The position numbers and the translations under genes were made by a program. This document shows, in pieces, positions 8,196-16,540 of a stretch of 32,785 nt of DNA. The notes below the pieces were generated by a model. The model had not been told where the DNA came from. It worked only from the letters and a program-made list of their open reading frames with translations, and did no database searches. The stretch comes from Pseudomonas fluorescens (GTDB taxonomy: Bacteria; Pseudomonadota; Gammaproteobacteria; Pseudomonadales; Pseudomonadaceae). Position 1 is the stretch's first letter. The number at the start of each line of letters is the position of its first letter. The DNA lies in the NCBI RefSeq assembly GCF_002837185.1, contig NZ_KZ477993.1, positions 164,758 through 197,542 on the forward strand, in the 5' to 3' direction.

Positions 8196-9857
8196 ATGAG
8201 CACTAGCACTGCGGCGGGTATCAACGCCGCACCGCCTGCGTTCCTGTCCAAGGAACGCATTATCGCCAAGCCCGGCTTCAACCGCTGGCTGGTTCCACCG
8301 GCCGCGCTGGCCATCCACCTGTGCATCGGCATGGCCTACGGTTTCTCGGTGTTCTGGCTGCCGCTGTCCAAGGCGCTGGGCATCACGGCGCCGGTCGCTT
8401 GTGCGCCGGACATGAGCTTTATCGCCCAGGTCTTCTCGTCCCAATGCGACTGGCCCATCTCCATGCTGGGCTGGATCTACACCCTGTTCTTCATCTTCCT
8501 GGGCTGCTCGGCAGCGATCTGGGGCGGCTGGCTGGAACATGCCGGGCCGCGCAAGGCCGGTGTCGTCTCGGCGTTGTGCTGGTGCGGCGGCCTGCTGATC
8601 TCGGCGTTGGGTATCTATACCCACCAGATCTGGCTGATGTGGATCGGCTCCGGGGTCATCGGCGGTATCGGCCTGGGCCTGGGCTATATCTCGCCCGTAT
8701 CGACCCTGATCAAGTGGTTCCCGGACAAACGCGGCATGGCGACCGGCATGGCGATCATGGGCTTCGGCGGCGGCGCGATGGTCGGTGCACCGCTGGCGGC
8801 AGCACTGATGGGCCACTTCGCCTCGCCGACCAGCGTGGGCGTATGGCAGAGCTTCCTGGTGATGGCTGCGATCTATTTCGTGTTCATGATCGGCGGCGCC
8901 TTGTCCTATCGCGTTCCGCCAACCGGCTGGAAGCCTGAGGGCTGGACCGCACCGGCGAAAAAAGCCAGCAACGCGATGATCACGCACCGTCATGTGCATG
9001 TGAACGTGGCGTGGAAAACCCCGCAATTTCGTCTGGTATGGCTGGTGCTGTGCCTGAACGTGTCAGCCGGTATCGGCATCCTCGGCATGGCTTCGCCGCT
9101 GCTGCAGGAAGTGTTCGGCGGCAAATTGCTGGGGCTGGACGTACCGTTTGGTCAGTTGGACGCCGGGCAACTCGCATCGATTGCCGCGATCGCGGCCGGT
9201 TTCACCGGCCTGTTGAGCCTGTTCAACATCGGTGGCCGGTTCTTCTGGGCGTCGTTCTCCGACTACCTGGGGCGCAAAAATACCTACTTCGTGTTCTTCG
9301 CCCTGGGCTTTGCCCTGTACGCGCTGATCCCGAACCTGGGGCACCTGGGCAACGTGGCACTGTTCGTGGCGGCGTTCTGCATCATCCTGTCGATGTACGG
9401 CGGTGGTTTTGCCACGGTCCCGGCTTACCTGGCCGACCTGTTCGGTACGCAAATGGTCGGCGCCATTCATGGTCGCCTGCTGACCGCCTGGGCCGCTGCC
9501 GGCGTATTGGGCCCGGTGCTGGTGAACTACCTGCGTGAATATCAGTTGAGCATCGGCGTTGAACGCGCTGCGGCCTACGACATCACCTTGTACATTCTCG
9601 CTGGCCTGCTGGTGCTGGGCTTCATCTGCAACCTGCTGGTGCGTCCGGTGGCCGACAAGTACTTCATGACCGATGCCGAACTCGCCGCCGAGCAGGCGCT
9701 GGGCCATGACAAAGGCGCTGACGCCAGCACCGTGCTGGAGTGGAAAGCCTCCCCTGGCAGCAAGCCATTGGCGGTCGCCGCCTGGCTGGTGGTGGGCATT
9801 CCGTTGGCATGGGGTGTGTGGGTGACCCTGCAGAAGACCGCAGTACTGTTCCACTAA
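8196..9857 (+). CDS. OFA-family MFS transporter with extra C-terminal helix
   Basis: This 553-residue major facilitator belongs to the oxalate/formate antiporter (OFA) family. The twelve-helix core starts at about residue 30 (LVPPAALAIHLCIGMAYGFSV) and carries typical OFA segments. These are LEHAGPRKAGV in the 2-3 loop, DKRGMATGMAIMGFGGGAM near residue 180, and NIGGRFFWASFSDYLGRKN around residue 345. After the core, a hydrophilic linker (about 490-522) leads to an additional hydrophobic segment KPLAVAAWLVVGIPLAWGVW (523-542). That segment resembles the separate small subunit found beside some OFA transporters. The substrate is a carboxylate by family resemblance only; there is no oxalate catabolism gene nearby. 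It has a good RBS (GGGGGAAA) and is a single gene followed by a REPIN. Confidence 0.85.
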   Translation: MSTSTAAGINAAPPAFLSKERIIAKPGFNRWLVPPAALAIHLCIGMAYGFSVFWLPLSKALGITAPVACAPDMSFIAQVFSSQCDWPISMLGWIYTLFFIFLGCSAAIWGGWLEHAGPRKAGVVSALCWCGGLLISALGIYTHQIWLMWIGSGVIGGIGLGLGYISPVSTLIKWFPDKRGMATGMAIMGFGGGAMVGAPLAAALMGHFASPTSVGVWQSFLVMAAIYFVFMIGGALSYRVPPTGWKPEGWTAPAKKASNAMITHRHVHVNVAWKTPQFRLVWLVLCLNVSAGIGILGMASPLLQEVFGGKLLGLDVPFGQLDAGQLASIAAIAAGFTGLLSLFNIGGRFFWASFSDYLGRKNTYFVFFALGFALYALIPNLGHLGNVALFVAAFCIILSMYGGGFATVPAYLADLFGTQMVGAIHGRLLTAWAAAGVLGPVLVNYLREYQLSIGVERAAAYDITLYILAGLLVLGFICNLLVRPVADKYFMTDAELAAEQALGHDKGADASTVLEWKASPGSKPLAVAAWLVVGIPLAWGVWVTLQKTAVLFH

Positions 9858-9872
9858 CACGGCAAAACCCGT

Positions 9873-9959
9873 GTGGGAGGGGGCTTGCCCCCGATGGCGG
9901 CGCATCAGTCAATGCATTGTTGACTGACCCACTGCTATCGGGGGCAAGCCCCCTCCCAC
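9873..9959. repeat. REPIN, 87 bp (copy A)
   Basis: A REP unit GTGGGAGGGGGCTTGC at the left end (9873) is paired with its inverted copy ending in CCTCCCAC at 9959. The spacer arms (CAGTCAATG...TTGACTGAC) are also complementary, so the whole unit can form a long hairpin. It lies between the OFA gene and the hisB promoter. Confidence 0.95.
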
Positions 9960-10081
9960 ATTGATTGTTAGTGTTCTGGTGGGCTGGCTCCCACATGTAT
10001 GCACATGTCTATCCCCGACATTCCCCGCTCCAACTCGTCAGTCTTATCCCCTTCGATGTTTCTGTTTAGCGCCCGCGCCCC

Positions 10082-10087
10082 TATAAT
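10082..10087 (+). promoter_or_regulatory. Putative -10 box of the his operon
   Basis: A perfect TATAAT (10082-10087) lies 37 bp before the hisB start in an otherwise GC-rich context (GCGCCCC before it). A -35 match at 17 bp spacing (TTTCTG) is weak. I call only the -10 with some confidence. No leader peptide rich in His codons or attenuator hairpin is visible. Confidence 0.45.
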
Positions 10088-10124
10088 GGCTGCCTTTTTC
10101 GCCCAATGATTTGCGGAGCTGGTG

Positions 10125-10718
10125 ATGGTCGAACGTATGGCGTCCGTCGAGCGCGACACTCTGGAAACCCAGATCAAAGCCTCGATCAACCTGGATGGCA
10201 CCGGAAAGGCCCGATTTGATATCGGTGTGCCTTTTCTTGAGCACATGCTGGACCAGATCGCCCGTCACGGGCTGATCGACCTGGATATCGTCAGCAAGGG
10301 CGACCTGCACATCGACGACCACCACACGGTGGAAGACGTGGGCATCACCCTCGGCCAGGCCTTTGCCAAGGCCATCGGCGACAAAAAAGGCATCCGTCGC
10401 TACGGCCACGCCTATGTCCCGCTGGACGAAGCGCTGTCGCGCGTAGTCATCGACTTCTCCGGCCGCCCGGGCCTGCAGATGCACGTGCCCTACACCCGCG
10501 CCACAGTGGGTGGCTTTGACGTCGACCTGTTCCAGGAATTCTTCCAGGGTTTCGTCAACCACGCACTGGTCAGCCTGCACATCGACAACCTGCGCGGCAC
10601 TAACACCCACCACCAGATCGAAACCGTGTTCAAGGCTTTCGGCCGCGCGCTGCGCATGGCCGTGGAGCTGGATGAGCGCATGGCCGGGCAAATGCCTTCG
10701 ACCAAGGGCGTTCTGTAA
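10125..10718 (+). CDS. hisB: Imidazoleglycerol-phosphate dehydratase
   Basis: This is the 197-residue monofunctional dehydratase of histidine biosynthesis; it dehydrates imidazole glycerol phosphate to imidazole acetol phosphate. The two His-rich metal-binding motifs are present: DDHHTVED (residues 64-71) and TNTHHQIE near residue 166. There is no N-terminal histidinol-phosphatase domain, unlike enterobacterial HisB. The ATG at 10125 follows GGAGCTGGTG. The preceding GTG (10122) would add only one residue. It is the first gene of the his cluster, overlapping hisH by one base (TAATG). Confidence 0.97.
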   Translation: MVERMASVERDTLETQIKASINLDGTGKARFDIGVPFLEHMLDQIARHGLIDLDIVSKGDLHIDDHHTVEDVGITLGQAFAKAIGDKKGIRRYGHAYVPLDEALSRVVIDFSGRPGLQMHVPYTRATVGGFDVDLFQEFFQGFVNHALVSLHIDNLRGTNTHHQIETVFKAFGRALRMAVELDERMAGQMPSTKGVL

Positions 10719-11356
10719 TGCAGACGGTCGCGGTTATCGATTACGGCATGGGCAACCTGCACTCGGTGGCCAAGGCGCTCGAGCACGTGGGTGCCGGCAA
10801 GGTGCTGATCACCAGCGATGCCAACGTGATTCGCGAAGCCGACCGCGTGGTGTTTCCAGGCGTTGGCGCGATTCGCGATTGCATGGCCGAGATCCGCCGC
10901 CTGGGCTTTGACAGCCTGGTGCGCGAAGTCAGCCAGGACCGTCCGTTCCTCGGCATCTGCGTGGGCATGCAAGCCTTGCTCGACAGCAGTGAAGAGAACG
11001 GCGGTGTCGACTGCATTGGTCTGTTTCCCGGCCAGGTGAAGTTCTTCGGCAAAGACCTGCATGAAGACGGCGAACACCTCAAGGTGCCGCACATGGGGTG
11101 GAACGAAGTGCGTCGCGCGGTGGATCACCCGCTGTGGCATGAAATTCCGGACATGGCGCGTTTCTACTTTGTGCACAGCTACTACATCGCCGCCGGTAAC
11201 CCGCGCCAGGTGGTGGGGGGCGGGCACTACGGCGTCGACTTCGCCGCAGCGCTGGCCGACGGCTCGCGCTTTGCCGTGCAGTTCCACCCGGAGAAGAGCC
11301 ATACCCATGGCCTGCAATTGCTGCAGAACTTCGCCGCGTGGGACGGTCACTGGTAA
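10718..11356 (+). CDS. hisH: Imidazole glycerol phosphate synthase, glutaminase subunit HisH
   Basis: This 212-residue class-I glutamine amidotransferase hydrolyses glutamine and passes ammonia to HisF for closure of the imidazole ring. The catalytic triad is Cys81 in LGICVGMQ, His190 and Glu192 in QFHPEKS. The oxyanion/loop motif VFPGVGA lies at residues 45-51. Length is normal (about 200-212). The start is locked by the one-base overlap with the hisB stop, indicating translational coupling. Its partner HisF is encoded three genes downstream in the same cluster. Confidence 0.97.
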   Translation: MQTVAVIDYGMGNLHSVAKALEHVGAGKVLITSDANVIREADRVVFPGVGAIRDCMAEIRRLGFDSLVREVSQDRPFLGICVGMQALLDSSEENGGVDCIGLFPGQVKFFGKDLHEDGEHLKVPHMGWNEVRRAVDHPLWHEIPDMARFYFVHSYYIAAGNPRQVVGGGHYGVDFAAALADGSRFAVQFHPEKSHTHGLQLLQNFAAWDGHW

Positions 11357-11617
11357 ATGGCCAAGAAACTGAAACCGCCGATCTTGAACCTCGCGCCCGA
11401 GCAGGAGCGTGCGGCTATCGACAAGATCAAGCGGTTCATGGAGGACCGCTTCGAGCTCAAGCTGGGCTCGTTTGAAGTCGCCGAGATTCTTGAGCTGTTC
11501 ACCACCGAAGTGGCGCCGCATTATTACAACAGGGCGGTTTTCGACACGCAGACGCTCCTTAAAGAAAGGTTCGAAAGCATCGAAAGCGACTTGTGGTCGC
11601 TTGAAAAGAGCAGCTGA
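11357..11617 (+). CDS. DUF2164 family protein
   Basis: This is an 86-residue cytosolic protein of the DUF2164 family, function unknown. It reads as all-helical with an amphipathic first helix (residues 12-32, EQERAAIDKIKRFMEDRFEL). It also has the conserved LGSFEVAEILELF and APHYYNRAVFDTQ segments. The start ATG abuts the hisH stop directly, so it is cotranslated within the his operon, between hisH and hisA. That placement suggests coexpression with histidine synthesis but does not show a role in it. Confidence 0.9.
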   Translation: MAKKLKPPILNLAPEQERAAIDKIKRFMEDRFELKLGSFEVAEILELFTTEVAPHYYNRAVFDTQTLLKERFESIESDLWSLEKSS

Positions 11618-11619
11618 AA

Positions 11620-11690
11620 GCTTCAAGCCATAAGCTGCAAGAATTGATACGCGTGCTTGCTTGCAGCTAATAGCTTGCAGCTTGCAGCTC
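11620..11690. repeat. Palindromic AAGCTGCAAG repeat between DUF2164 gene and hisA
   Basis: AAGCTGCAAG at 11632-11641 is opposed by several copies of CTTGCAGCT (11660-11668 and overlapping copies in 11673-11689). Together they can fold into alternative hairpins. The hisA ribosome-binding site (AAGGAAA) follows at once. A related element lies between hisA and hisF. Confidence 0.8.
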
Positions 11691-11707
11691 TTTGACGAAG
11701 GAAAAGC

Positions 11708-12457
11708 ATGCTGATTATCCCCGCTATCGATCTCAAGGACGGCGCCTGCGTCCGTCTGCGCCAGGGCCGTATGGAAGATTCCACGGTGTTCTCCGATGAC
11801 CCGGTGAGCATGGCCGCCAAATGGGTGGAAGGGGGCTGCCGTCGTCTGCATCTGGTGGACTTGAACGGCGCCTTCGAAGGCCAGCCAGTCAATGGCGAGG
11901 TGGTCACCGCGATCGCCAGACGCTACCCCAACCTGCCGATCCAGATCGGCGGCGGTATCCGCTCGCTGGAAACCATCGAGCATTACGTCAAAGCCGGCGT
12001 GAGCTACGTGATCATCGGCACCAAGGCGGTAAAAGACCCAGCCTTCGTCGCCGAAGCCTGCCGCGCGTTCCCGGGCAAGGTGATCGTCGGCCTGGATGCC
12101 AAGGACGGTTTTGTCGCCACCGACGGCTGGGCTGAAATCAGCACGGTGCAGGTGATCGACCTGGCCAAGCAGTTCGAAGCTGATGGTGTGTCCGCCATCG
12201 TTTATACCGACATCGCCAAAGACGGCATGATGCAGGGCTGCAACGTGCCGTTCACCGCCGCGCTGGCCGCTGCGACGAAAATCCCGGTGATCGCCTCTGG
12301 CGGTATCCACAACCTGGGTGACATCAAGTCGCTGCTGGACGCCAAAGCGCCCGGCATCATTGGCGCCATTACAGGCCGCGCGATTTATGAGGGCACGCTG
12401 GATGTAGCCGAAGCACAAGCCTTCTGTGATGGCTACGCGGCCAGCTCCAAGTCGTAA
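11708..12457 (+). CDS. hisA: Phosphoribosylformimino-5-aminoimidazole carboxamide ribotide isomerase
   Basis: This 249-residue (beta/alpha)8-barrel isomerase catalyses the Amadori rearrangement of ProFAR to PRFAR, the substrate of HisFH. Catalytic acids are Asp8 (IPAIDLK) and Asp130 (VGLDAKDG). Phosphate-binding glycine motifs are IGGGIRS (residues 80-86) and ASGGIHN around residue 200. The length is slightly above the usual 245: the last residues (SSKS) and the stop codon run into the palindromic repeat behind the gene. It has a good RBS (GAAGGAAA) 8 bp upstream. Confidence 0.97.
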   Translation: MLIIPAIDLKDGACVRLRQGRMEDSTVFSDDPVSMAAKWVEGGCRRLHLVDLNGAFEGQPVNGEVVTAIARRYPNLPIQIGGGIRSLETIEHYVKAGVSYVIIGTKAVKDPAFVAEACRAFPGKVIVGLDAKDGFVATDGWAEISTVQVIDLAKQFEADGVSAIVYTDIAKDGMMQGCNVPFTAALAAATKIPVIASGGIHNLGDIKSLLDAKAPGIIGAITGRAIYEGTLDVAEAQAFCDGYAASSKS

Positions 12458-12522
12458 GCTGCAAGCTGCAAGTTAAAGCCGATCTGCTTCTACTTGCAGC
12501 TTGTAGCTCAAAGCTTGCAACT
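12456..12522. repeat. Palindromic AAGCTGCAAG repeat between hisA and hisF
   Basis: A direct double copy AAGCTGCAAGCTGCAAG (from 12457) is opposed by ACTTGCAGCTTGTAGCTC and AAGCTTGCAACT (12492-12522). It overlaps the hisA stop codon and ends just before the hisF ribosome-binding site (GGAGATAA). It is of the same kind as the element upstream of hisA. Confidence 0.8.
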
Positions 12523-12540
12523 CTTATCGGAGATAAGCCT

Positions 12541-13311
12541 ATGGCTTTAGCCAGACGCATCATCCCTTGCCTGGACGTCGACAACGGTCGCGTGGTCAAG
12601 GGCGTCAAGTTCGAGAACATCCGTGATGCCGGCGACCCGGTGGAAATCGCCCGTCGCTACGATGAACAGGGTGCCGATGAAATTACCTTTCTCGACATCA
12701 CTGCCAGCGTCGACGGCCGCGATACCACTTTGCACACCGTCGAGCGCATGGCCAGCCAGGTGTTTATCCCGCTGACCGTGGGCGGCGGCGTGCGCACCGT
12801 GCAAGACATCCGCAACCTGCTCAATGCCGGCGCGGACAAGGTCTCGATCAACACCGCTGCGGTGTTCAACCCTGAGTTTGTCGGCGAAGCCGCGCAGCAC
12901 TTCGGCTCGCAATGCATCGTGGTCGCCATCGACGCCAAGAAAGTGTCCGGCCCCGGCGAAACCCCGCGCTGGGAGATCTTCACCCACGGCGGGCGCAAAC
13001 CGACCGGGCTGGACGCGGTGGAGTGGGCGATGAAGATGGAAGCCCTCGGCGCCGGTGAAATCCTGCTGACCAGCATGGACCAGGACGGCATGAAAAACGG
13101 CTTCGACCTGGGCGTAACCCGCGCCATCAGCGATGCCCTGGGCATCCCGGTGATCGCCTCCGGCGGTGTCGGCAACCTGCAGCACTTGGCCGATGGCGTC
13201 ATCGAAGGGCATGCCAGCGCGGTGCTGGCGGCGAGTATTTTCCATTTTGGCGAATACACCGTCCCCGAGGCCAAGGCTTACATGGCGGCGCGCGGTATCG
13301 TCGTTCGTTAA
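12541..13311 (+). CDS. hisF: Imidazole glycerol phosphate synthase, cyclase subunit HisF
   Basis: This 256-residue (beta/alpha)8-barrel cyclase joins HisH to make imidazole glycerol phosphate and AICAR from PRFAR and glutamine-derived ammonia. Catalytic residues are Asp12 (PCLDVDNG) and Asp131 (VAIDAKKV). Phosphate-binding glycine motifs are TVGGGVRT (79-86) and ASGGVGN near residue 203. Length is normal. It is the last gene of the his cluster. Its TAA stop (13309-13311) interlocks with the stop of the convergent gene in a TTAA palindrome, and no terminator lies between. Confidence 0.97.
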   Translation: MALARRIIPCLDVDNGRVVKGVKFENIRDAGDPVEIARRYDEQGADEITFLDITASVDGRDTTLHTVERMASQVFIPLTVGGGVRTVQDIRNLLNAGADKVSINTAAVFNPEFVGEAAQHFGSQCIVVAIDAKKVSGPGETPRWEIFTHGGRKPTGLDAVEWAMKMEALGAGEILLTSMDQDGMKNGFDLGVTRAISDALGIPVIASGGVGNLQHLADGVIEGHASAVLAASIFHFGEYTVPEAKAYMAARGIVVR

Positions 13312-14612
13312 ACGGACGACGTGATAACCGCTTCGCGGGCTTTGGACTCCAGCGCGGACAGGGGCCTGCAATTGATTTGGCATTCTCGTGCTGGCGGGTA
13401 TTCACTCCAGTACACGCTGTTGCCATCGGTGTAGCTGATGCTGGAAGAGATTTGCGTGTTGTTCTCACGCAACAATCGGTACTCACTTTGTATCAAGTAC
13501 ACCGCAATGGTTTTGTGGGCTGGCACCGTCGCGCTGATCTCAATGGACGTCGAGCTTGTCCACCCCTGCGTGGAGGTTTCGGTGTGAGTGAGACTTTTGT
13601 TGAACTTTGCCGAAAATTTGATTGAGGAGGCCAGTGGAGTGATGCTGAACTGCCATTCGCTCCCGATCTCTATGGCCGTGGTACGAGTAAAGGTTTCAAG
13701 CTGTGATCCGTTTTGCCCGTTGGTCGCGACCCACTTCAGGGTCTGCGTTGCGGAGCTTTGGTTCCGACCAAATCCGACGCGCAGATACTTATCGGTTCTT
13801 TCCAGACGATAAGTCGGCGATGAGCGCAGTTGTTCGACGGGGCTCAGGTGGGGATCTTTGACTGTGAACCACGGGAGCGTGGACATGTGAGTGACCTCGG
13901 CCTTTTCATGGGGCGAGGGAATGGAGTGGTCAGTCAAGTGTGGGGCTGGCGGGGAAGGGTTGACCTGAAGCGGGATACGCATTCGTAACGAGTAGGCCGC
14001 AATATGCTGGTCCGGCCTTGCATAGCTGTCGGCCCCGACAAAGGTACCTGGCGAAAGGTAAATTTCGCCCTGTGCGGCGCCAGGTGGTGTGATGTTCCAG
14101 GCACTGAAGCTCATCGCGGCGTTGCTGCCTCTGTCGTTCCAGATAAGGTCGCTGATGTAGGAGGCTATGACCAGGTCAGCTCTGACACAGCGAATGGCGT
14201 TGCGCGAGGGCTTCTGGTAACCCCGGGTGGTCACAAAGCCGAGCGCCAAATAACCTTCAGGCGCTACCGGGCGCCACACTGCACCGTCCTCGTAGGCTTT
14301 GGAATCTATATCGTTCCAGACCAGCTCGTATTCATCAGGCGGGCTGAGTGCTTTGCCTTTAACCCGGGCTTCTTCGCTGTTCGGATCACCTTCGCCAACT
14401 ACCGCGACCACTTTCTTTCCGCTGATTTGGTGGTTGCCATACTGACCGATCACCACATCGCCCAGCGGAAAATAGCCTTTGAGAAACTCGGGGTTTGGCA
14501 CCGGGCGCCAAAATGCACCCGGGCTCGCATTCGTTGAACCATTGCTATCCCAAAGCCATTGGAATTGGGAGGTGAAATTGATTAACAGATTTCCATATTT
14601 TATTGACTCCAT
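13308..14612 (-). CDS. Vps62-domain protein with beta-rich, possibly pore-forming C-terminus
   Basis: This is a 434-residue protein without an obvious signal peptide. Residues 20-200 fit the Vps62 (DUF946) pattern: [20 protein letters not shown] (32-51), [18 protein letters not shown] (110-127), RCVRADL (141-147), DLIWNDRGS (155-163), AWNITPP (171-177) and SPGTFVGAD (187-195). Residues 270-385 are unlike that domain. They are Ser/Thr-rich alternating beta strands ([40 protein letters not shown]) ending in [18 protein letters not shown], reminiscent of aerolysin/ETX-MTX2-type beta-pore-forming proteins. That resemblance is my inference. The ATG at 14612 has AAGGACAT 5 bp upstream. Base composition looks less GC-rich than its neighbours. 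A lone accessory gene; a toxin or lectin-like role is possible but unproven. Confidence 0.75.
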   Translation of the reverse strand: MESIKYGNLLINFTSQFQWLWDSNGSTNASPGAFWRPVPNPEFLKGYFPLGDVVIGQYGNHQISGKKVVAVVGEGDPNSEEARVKGKALSPPDEYELVWNDIDSKAYEDGAVWRPVAPEGYLALGFVTTRGYQKPSRNAIRCVRADLVIASYISDLIWNDRGSNAAMSFSAWNITPPGAAQGEIYLSPGTFVGADSYARPDQHIAAYSLRMRIPLQVNPSPPAPHLTDHSIPSPHEKAEVTHMSTLPWFTVKDPHLSPVEQLRSSPTYRLERTDKYLRVGFGRNQSSATQTLKWVATNGQNGSQLETFTRTTAIEIGSEWQFSITPLASSIKFSAKFNKSLTHTETSTQGWTSSTSIEISATVPAHKTIAVYLIQSEYRLLRENNTQISSSISYTDGNSVYWSEYPPARECQINCRPLSALESKAREAVITSSV

Positions 14613-14865
14613 GGGGATGTCCTTTTCGCAGAAGTAGAGTTGGGGAGGGCCGGCCGTCGTGGCGTGATCTGGTCCCTCTGTATCAGACGGTCAGCGCGTT
14701 CCGAACGGACAAGCCTCAAGACTCCACTATTGAGCACAGAGCGCCGGGGATGTAGTCGTTATGTAGGCACTGCAAGCGCGCGGGTTCGTCGTTCGGTAAA
14801 CGCTGCTGGACAGCATGGCGGGGTCGCGGCACTCTCTGCGCTTGCCATGGATTCCGGTAGCCTTC

Positions 14866-15621
14866 ATGTTCAAACACCTGCTGCTCGTCCTCGTCAGTTC
14901 CTCCATGCTCATGGCGGCTACGGCGCACGCCGACGAATCGCCTGCCACCTCCCTGGTGCTGCTGACGGAAAATTTCCCGCCTTACAACATGGCGAAAAAC
15001 GGCAAGAATTTCGCCAGGGACGAGAACATCGAAGGCATCGCCGTGGATATCGTGCGGGAAACCTTCAAGCGCGCCGGCATTGCCTACAACCTCACCCTGC
15101 GTTTTCCTTGGGAGCGAATCTACAAACTCGCCCTGGAAAAGCCTGGCTATGGTGTGTTCGTCATGGCCCGTTTGCCGGACCGTGAAGCCTTGTTCAAATG
15201 GGTCGGCCCCATCGGCCCGGACGATTGGGTGCTGCTGGCCAAGGCTGACAGCAAGATCCAGTTGGAAGGCCTGCAGCAGGCGCGCCGCTACAGGATTGGC
15301 GCCTACAAAGGCGATGCCATTGCCGAGAGCCTGGACAAGCAGGGGCTCAAGCCGGTTGTCGCCTTACGTGACCAGGATAATGCGCAAAAGCTCATGGAGG
15401 GCCAGATCGACCTGTGGGCCACCGGCGATCCTGCTGGCCGTTACCTGGCGCGCCAGGTGGGGGTGAACGGGCTCAGGACGGTGTTGCGGTTCAACAGCGC
15501 GCAGCTTTACCTGGCGTTGAACAAGGATGTGCCGGACGAAGTGGTTGCCAGGCTCCAGGCTGCGCTGGATGAATTACGCAAGAGTGGTCGTGTAGACGAA
15601 ATCATGGCGCGTTACCTCTGA
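14866..15621 (+). CDS. Periplasmic substrate-binding protein (SBP family 3)
   Basis: This 251-residue secreted protein has a Sec signal peptide, MFKHLLLVLVSSSMLMAATA, with likely cleavage at AHA|DES near residue 23. The mature protein has the family-3 solute-binding pattern: LTENFPPYNM, then GIAVDIVRETFKRAGI near residues 65-80, YGVFVMARLPDRE, and a C-terminal helix LQAALDELRKSGRVDEIMARYL. Such proteins bind amino acids or similar small polar compounds. No ABC permease or ATPase gene is adjacent, so it may be an orphan receptor or share a transporter. The ATG at 14866 is chosen for the signal peptide; its RBS is weak, and an upstream in-frame start exists at 14815. Confidence 0.85.
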   Translation: MFKHLLLVLVSSSMLMAATAHADESPATSLVLLTENFPPYNMAKNGKNFARDENIEGIAVDIVRETFKRAGIAYNLTLRFPWERIYKLALEKPGYGVFVMARLPDREALFKWVGPIGPDDWVLLAKADSKIQLEGLQQARRYRIGAYKGDAIAESLDKQGLKPVVALRDQDNAQKLMEGQIDLWATGDPAGRYLARQVGVNGLRTVLRFNSAQLYLALNKDVPDEVVARLQAALDELRKSGRVDEIMARYL

Positions 15622-15657
15622 AGTGGGCAGTTCCGAAGAATAAACGCGGTCAAAAAT

Positions 15658-15744
15658 GTGGGAGGTGGCTTGCCCCCGATGGCAGCAGATCAGCCAATAC
15701 ATGTTCAGCTGACACACCGCTATCGGGGGCAAGCCCCCTCCCAC
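15658..15744. repeat. REPIN, 87 bp (copy B)
   Basis: The left REP (from 15658) has one substitution, GTGGGAGGTGGCTTGC; the right REP (ending 15744) is consensus. It lies between the convergent solute-binding protein and yibQ genes, which makes it a plausible transcription barrier or mRNA 3'-end protector. Confidence 0.93.
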
Positions 15745-15765
15745 ATTGGATTTTCGCCACTTGAT

Positions 15766-16539
15766 TTAGCGGTAAATGCCGTCTTTGCCGTGCCCGGCCA
15801 TCGCCCGGTTACTGCGCACGCTGATCATCAACTTGATATCGATCCACTCCACACCCTGCGCCTTGAGCTTGGGCAATTCGCGCTCCAGCACCGCCAGGGT
15901 CTGTGGGTAAGGGTGTCCGATCATCACCGCCGAGCCCTGTTTATGCGCCAGCTTGATTGCGGTCTGCAGTTGCGTGGTAATTGCTGCCTCGGTGCGCTCG
16001 TCATCCAGGAAGACATCCCGCGAAACATGCGCCAGCCCGATCTTCTGCGCCTCGGCGGCGGCAACGGTCTGTGCGCTGGTACGGCTGTCCACAAAGAACT
16101 TGTGGCGCCGCTGCAGCTCGCCCATTAACCACGCCATTGCCTGTGGCTGCGCCGTCATGCGGCTGCCCATATGGTTATTGATGCCGGCGGTGTAGGGCAC
16201 GGCCGCGAATGCGGCGTCCAGGCGCTTGCCCAGCTCTTCGATCGACAGCTCGGGGTGCCAGGCAAACGGACCGGTGGCCGGATCCATGGGCATGTGCAGG
16301 ATGACGATCTTGCCGGCCTTGTGGGCCTCGCGGGCGAATTCGGCGGCATGAGGGGTGTCAGGCATGATCGCGGTGGTGACCGGCCCAGGCAGGGCCAGCA
16401 CGCGACGATCCCTGGGCAGGTTTTGCCCGAGGTCGTCGATGATCAGGGTGAGATAGGCCTTGTGCGGCTCGCCGGCCGGCGTCGCTTGCGCGAATCCGGC
16501 CAGGCTGCACAGCAAGGCGATGGTCAGGGCAAAGCGCAT
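15766..16539 (-). CDS. yibQ: Divergent polysaccharide deacetylase family protein (YibQ-like)
   Basis: This 257-residue protein has a signal peptide MRFALTIALLCSLAGFAQA. The divergent polysaccharide deacetylase fold (DUF610/YibQ) shows LTLIIDDLGQN (residues 30-40), HMPMDP (82-87), NNHMGSRMT around residue 121, FVDSRTS and VMIGHPYPQTL near residues 205-215. The Asp/His residues match the metal-binding positions of NodB-like folds, but activity has not been settled for this family. It starts one base after the ctpA stop, so it belongs to the envC-ctpA-yibQ unit, which supports a role in peptidoglycan or envelope maintenance. Confidence 0.9.
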   Translation of the reverse strand: MRFALTIALLCSLAGFAQATPAGEPHKAYLTLIIDDLGQNLPRDRRVLALPGPVTTAIMPDTPHAAEFAREAHKAGKIVILHMPMDPATGPFAWHPELSIEELGKRLDAAFAAVPYTAGINNHMGSRMTAQPQAMAWLMGELQRRHKFFVDSRTSAQTVAAAEAQKIGLAHVSRDVFLDDERTEAAITTQLQTAIKLAHKQGSAVMIGHPYPQTLAVLERELPKLKAQGVEWIDIKLMISVRSNRAMAGHGKDGIYR

Positions 16540-16540
16540 A

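Noticed and set aside
6890..8206. 438-residue open frame on the plus strand opposite asmA
   Set aside because: It is antisense to a well-supported AsmA gene. Its composition (Gln, Val, Ala, Gly-rich, no domain) is that of a high-GC shadow frame, and it runs on through the intergenic region.
10490..12418. 642-residue open frame on the minus strand across hisB-hisH-hisA
   Set aside because: It crosses three certain his genes and the repeat between them and has no recognisable motifs, so it is a shadow of GC-rich codon bias.
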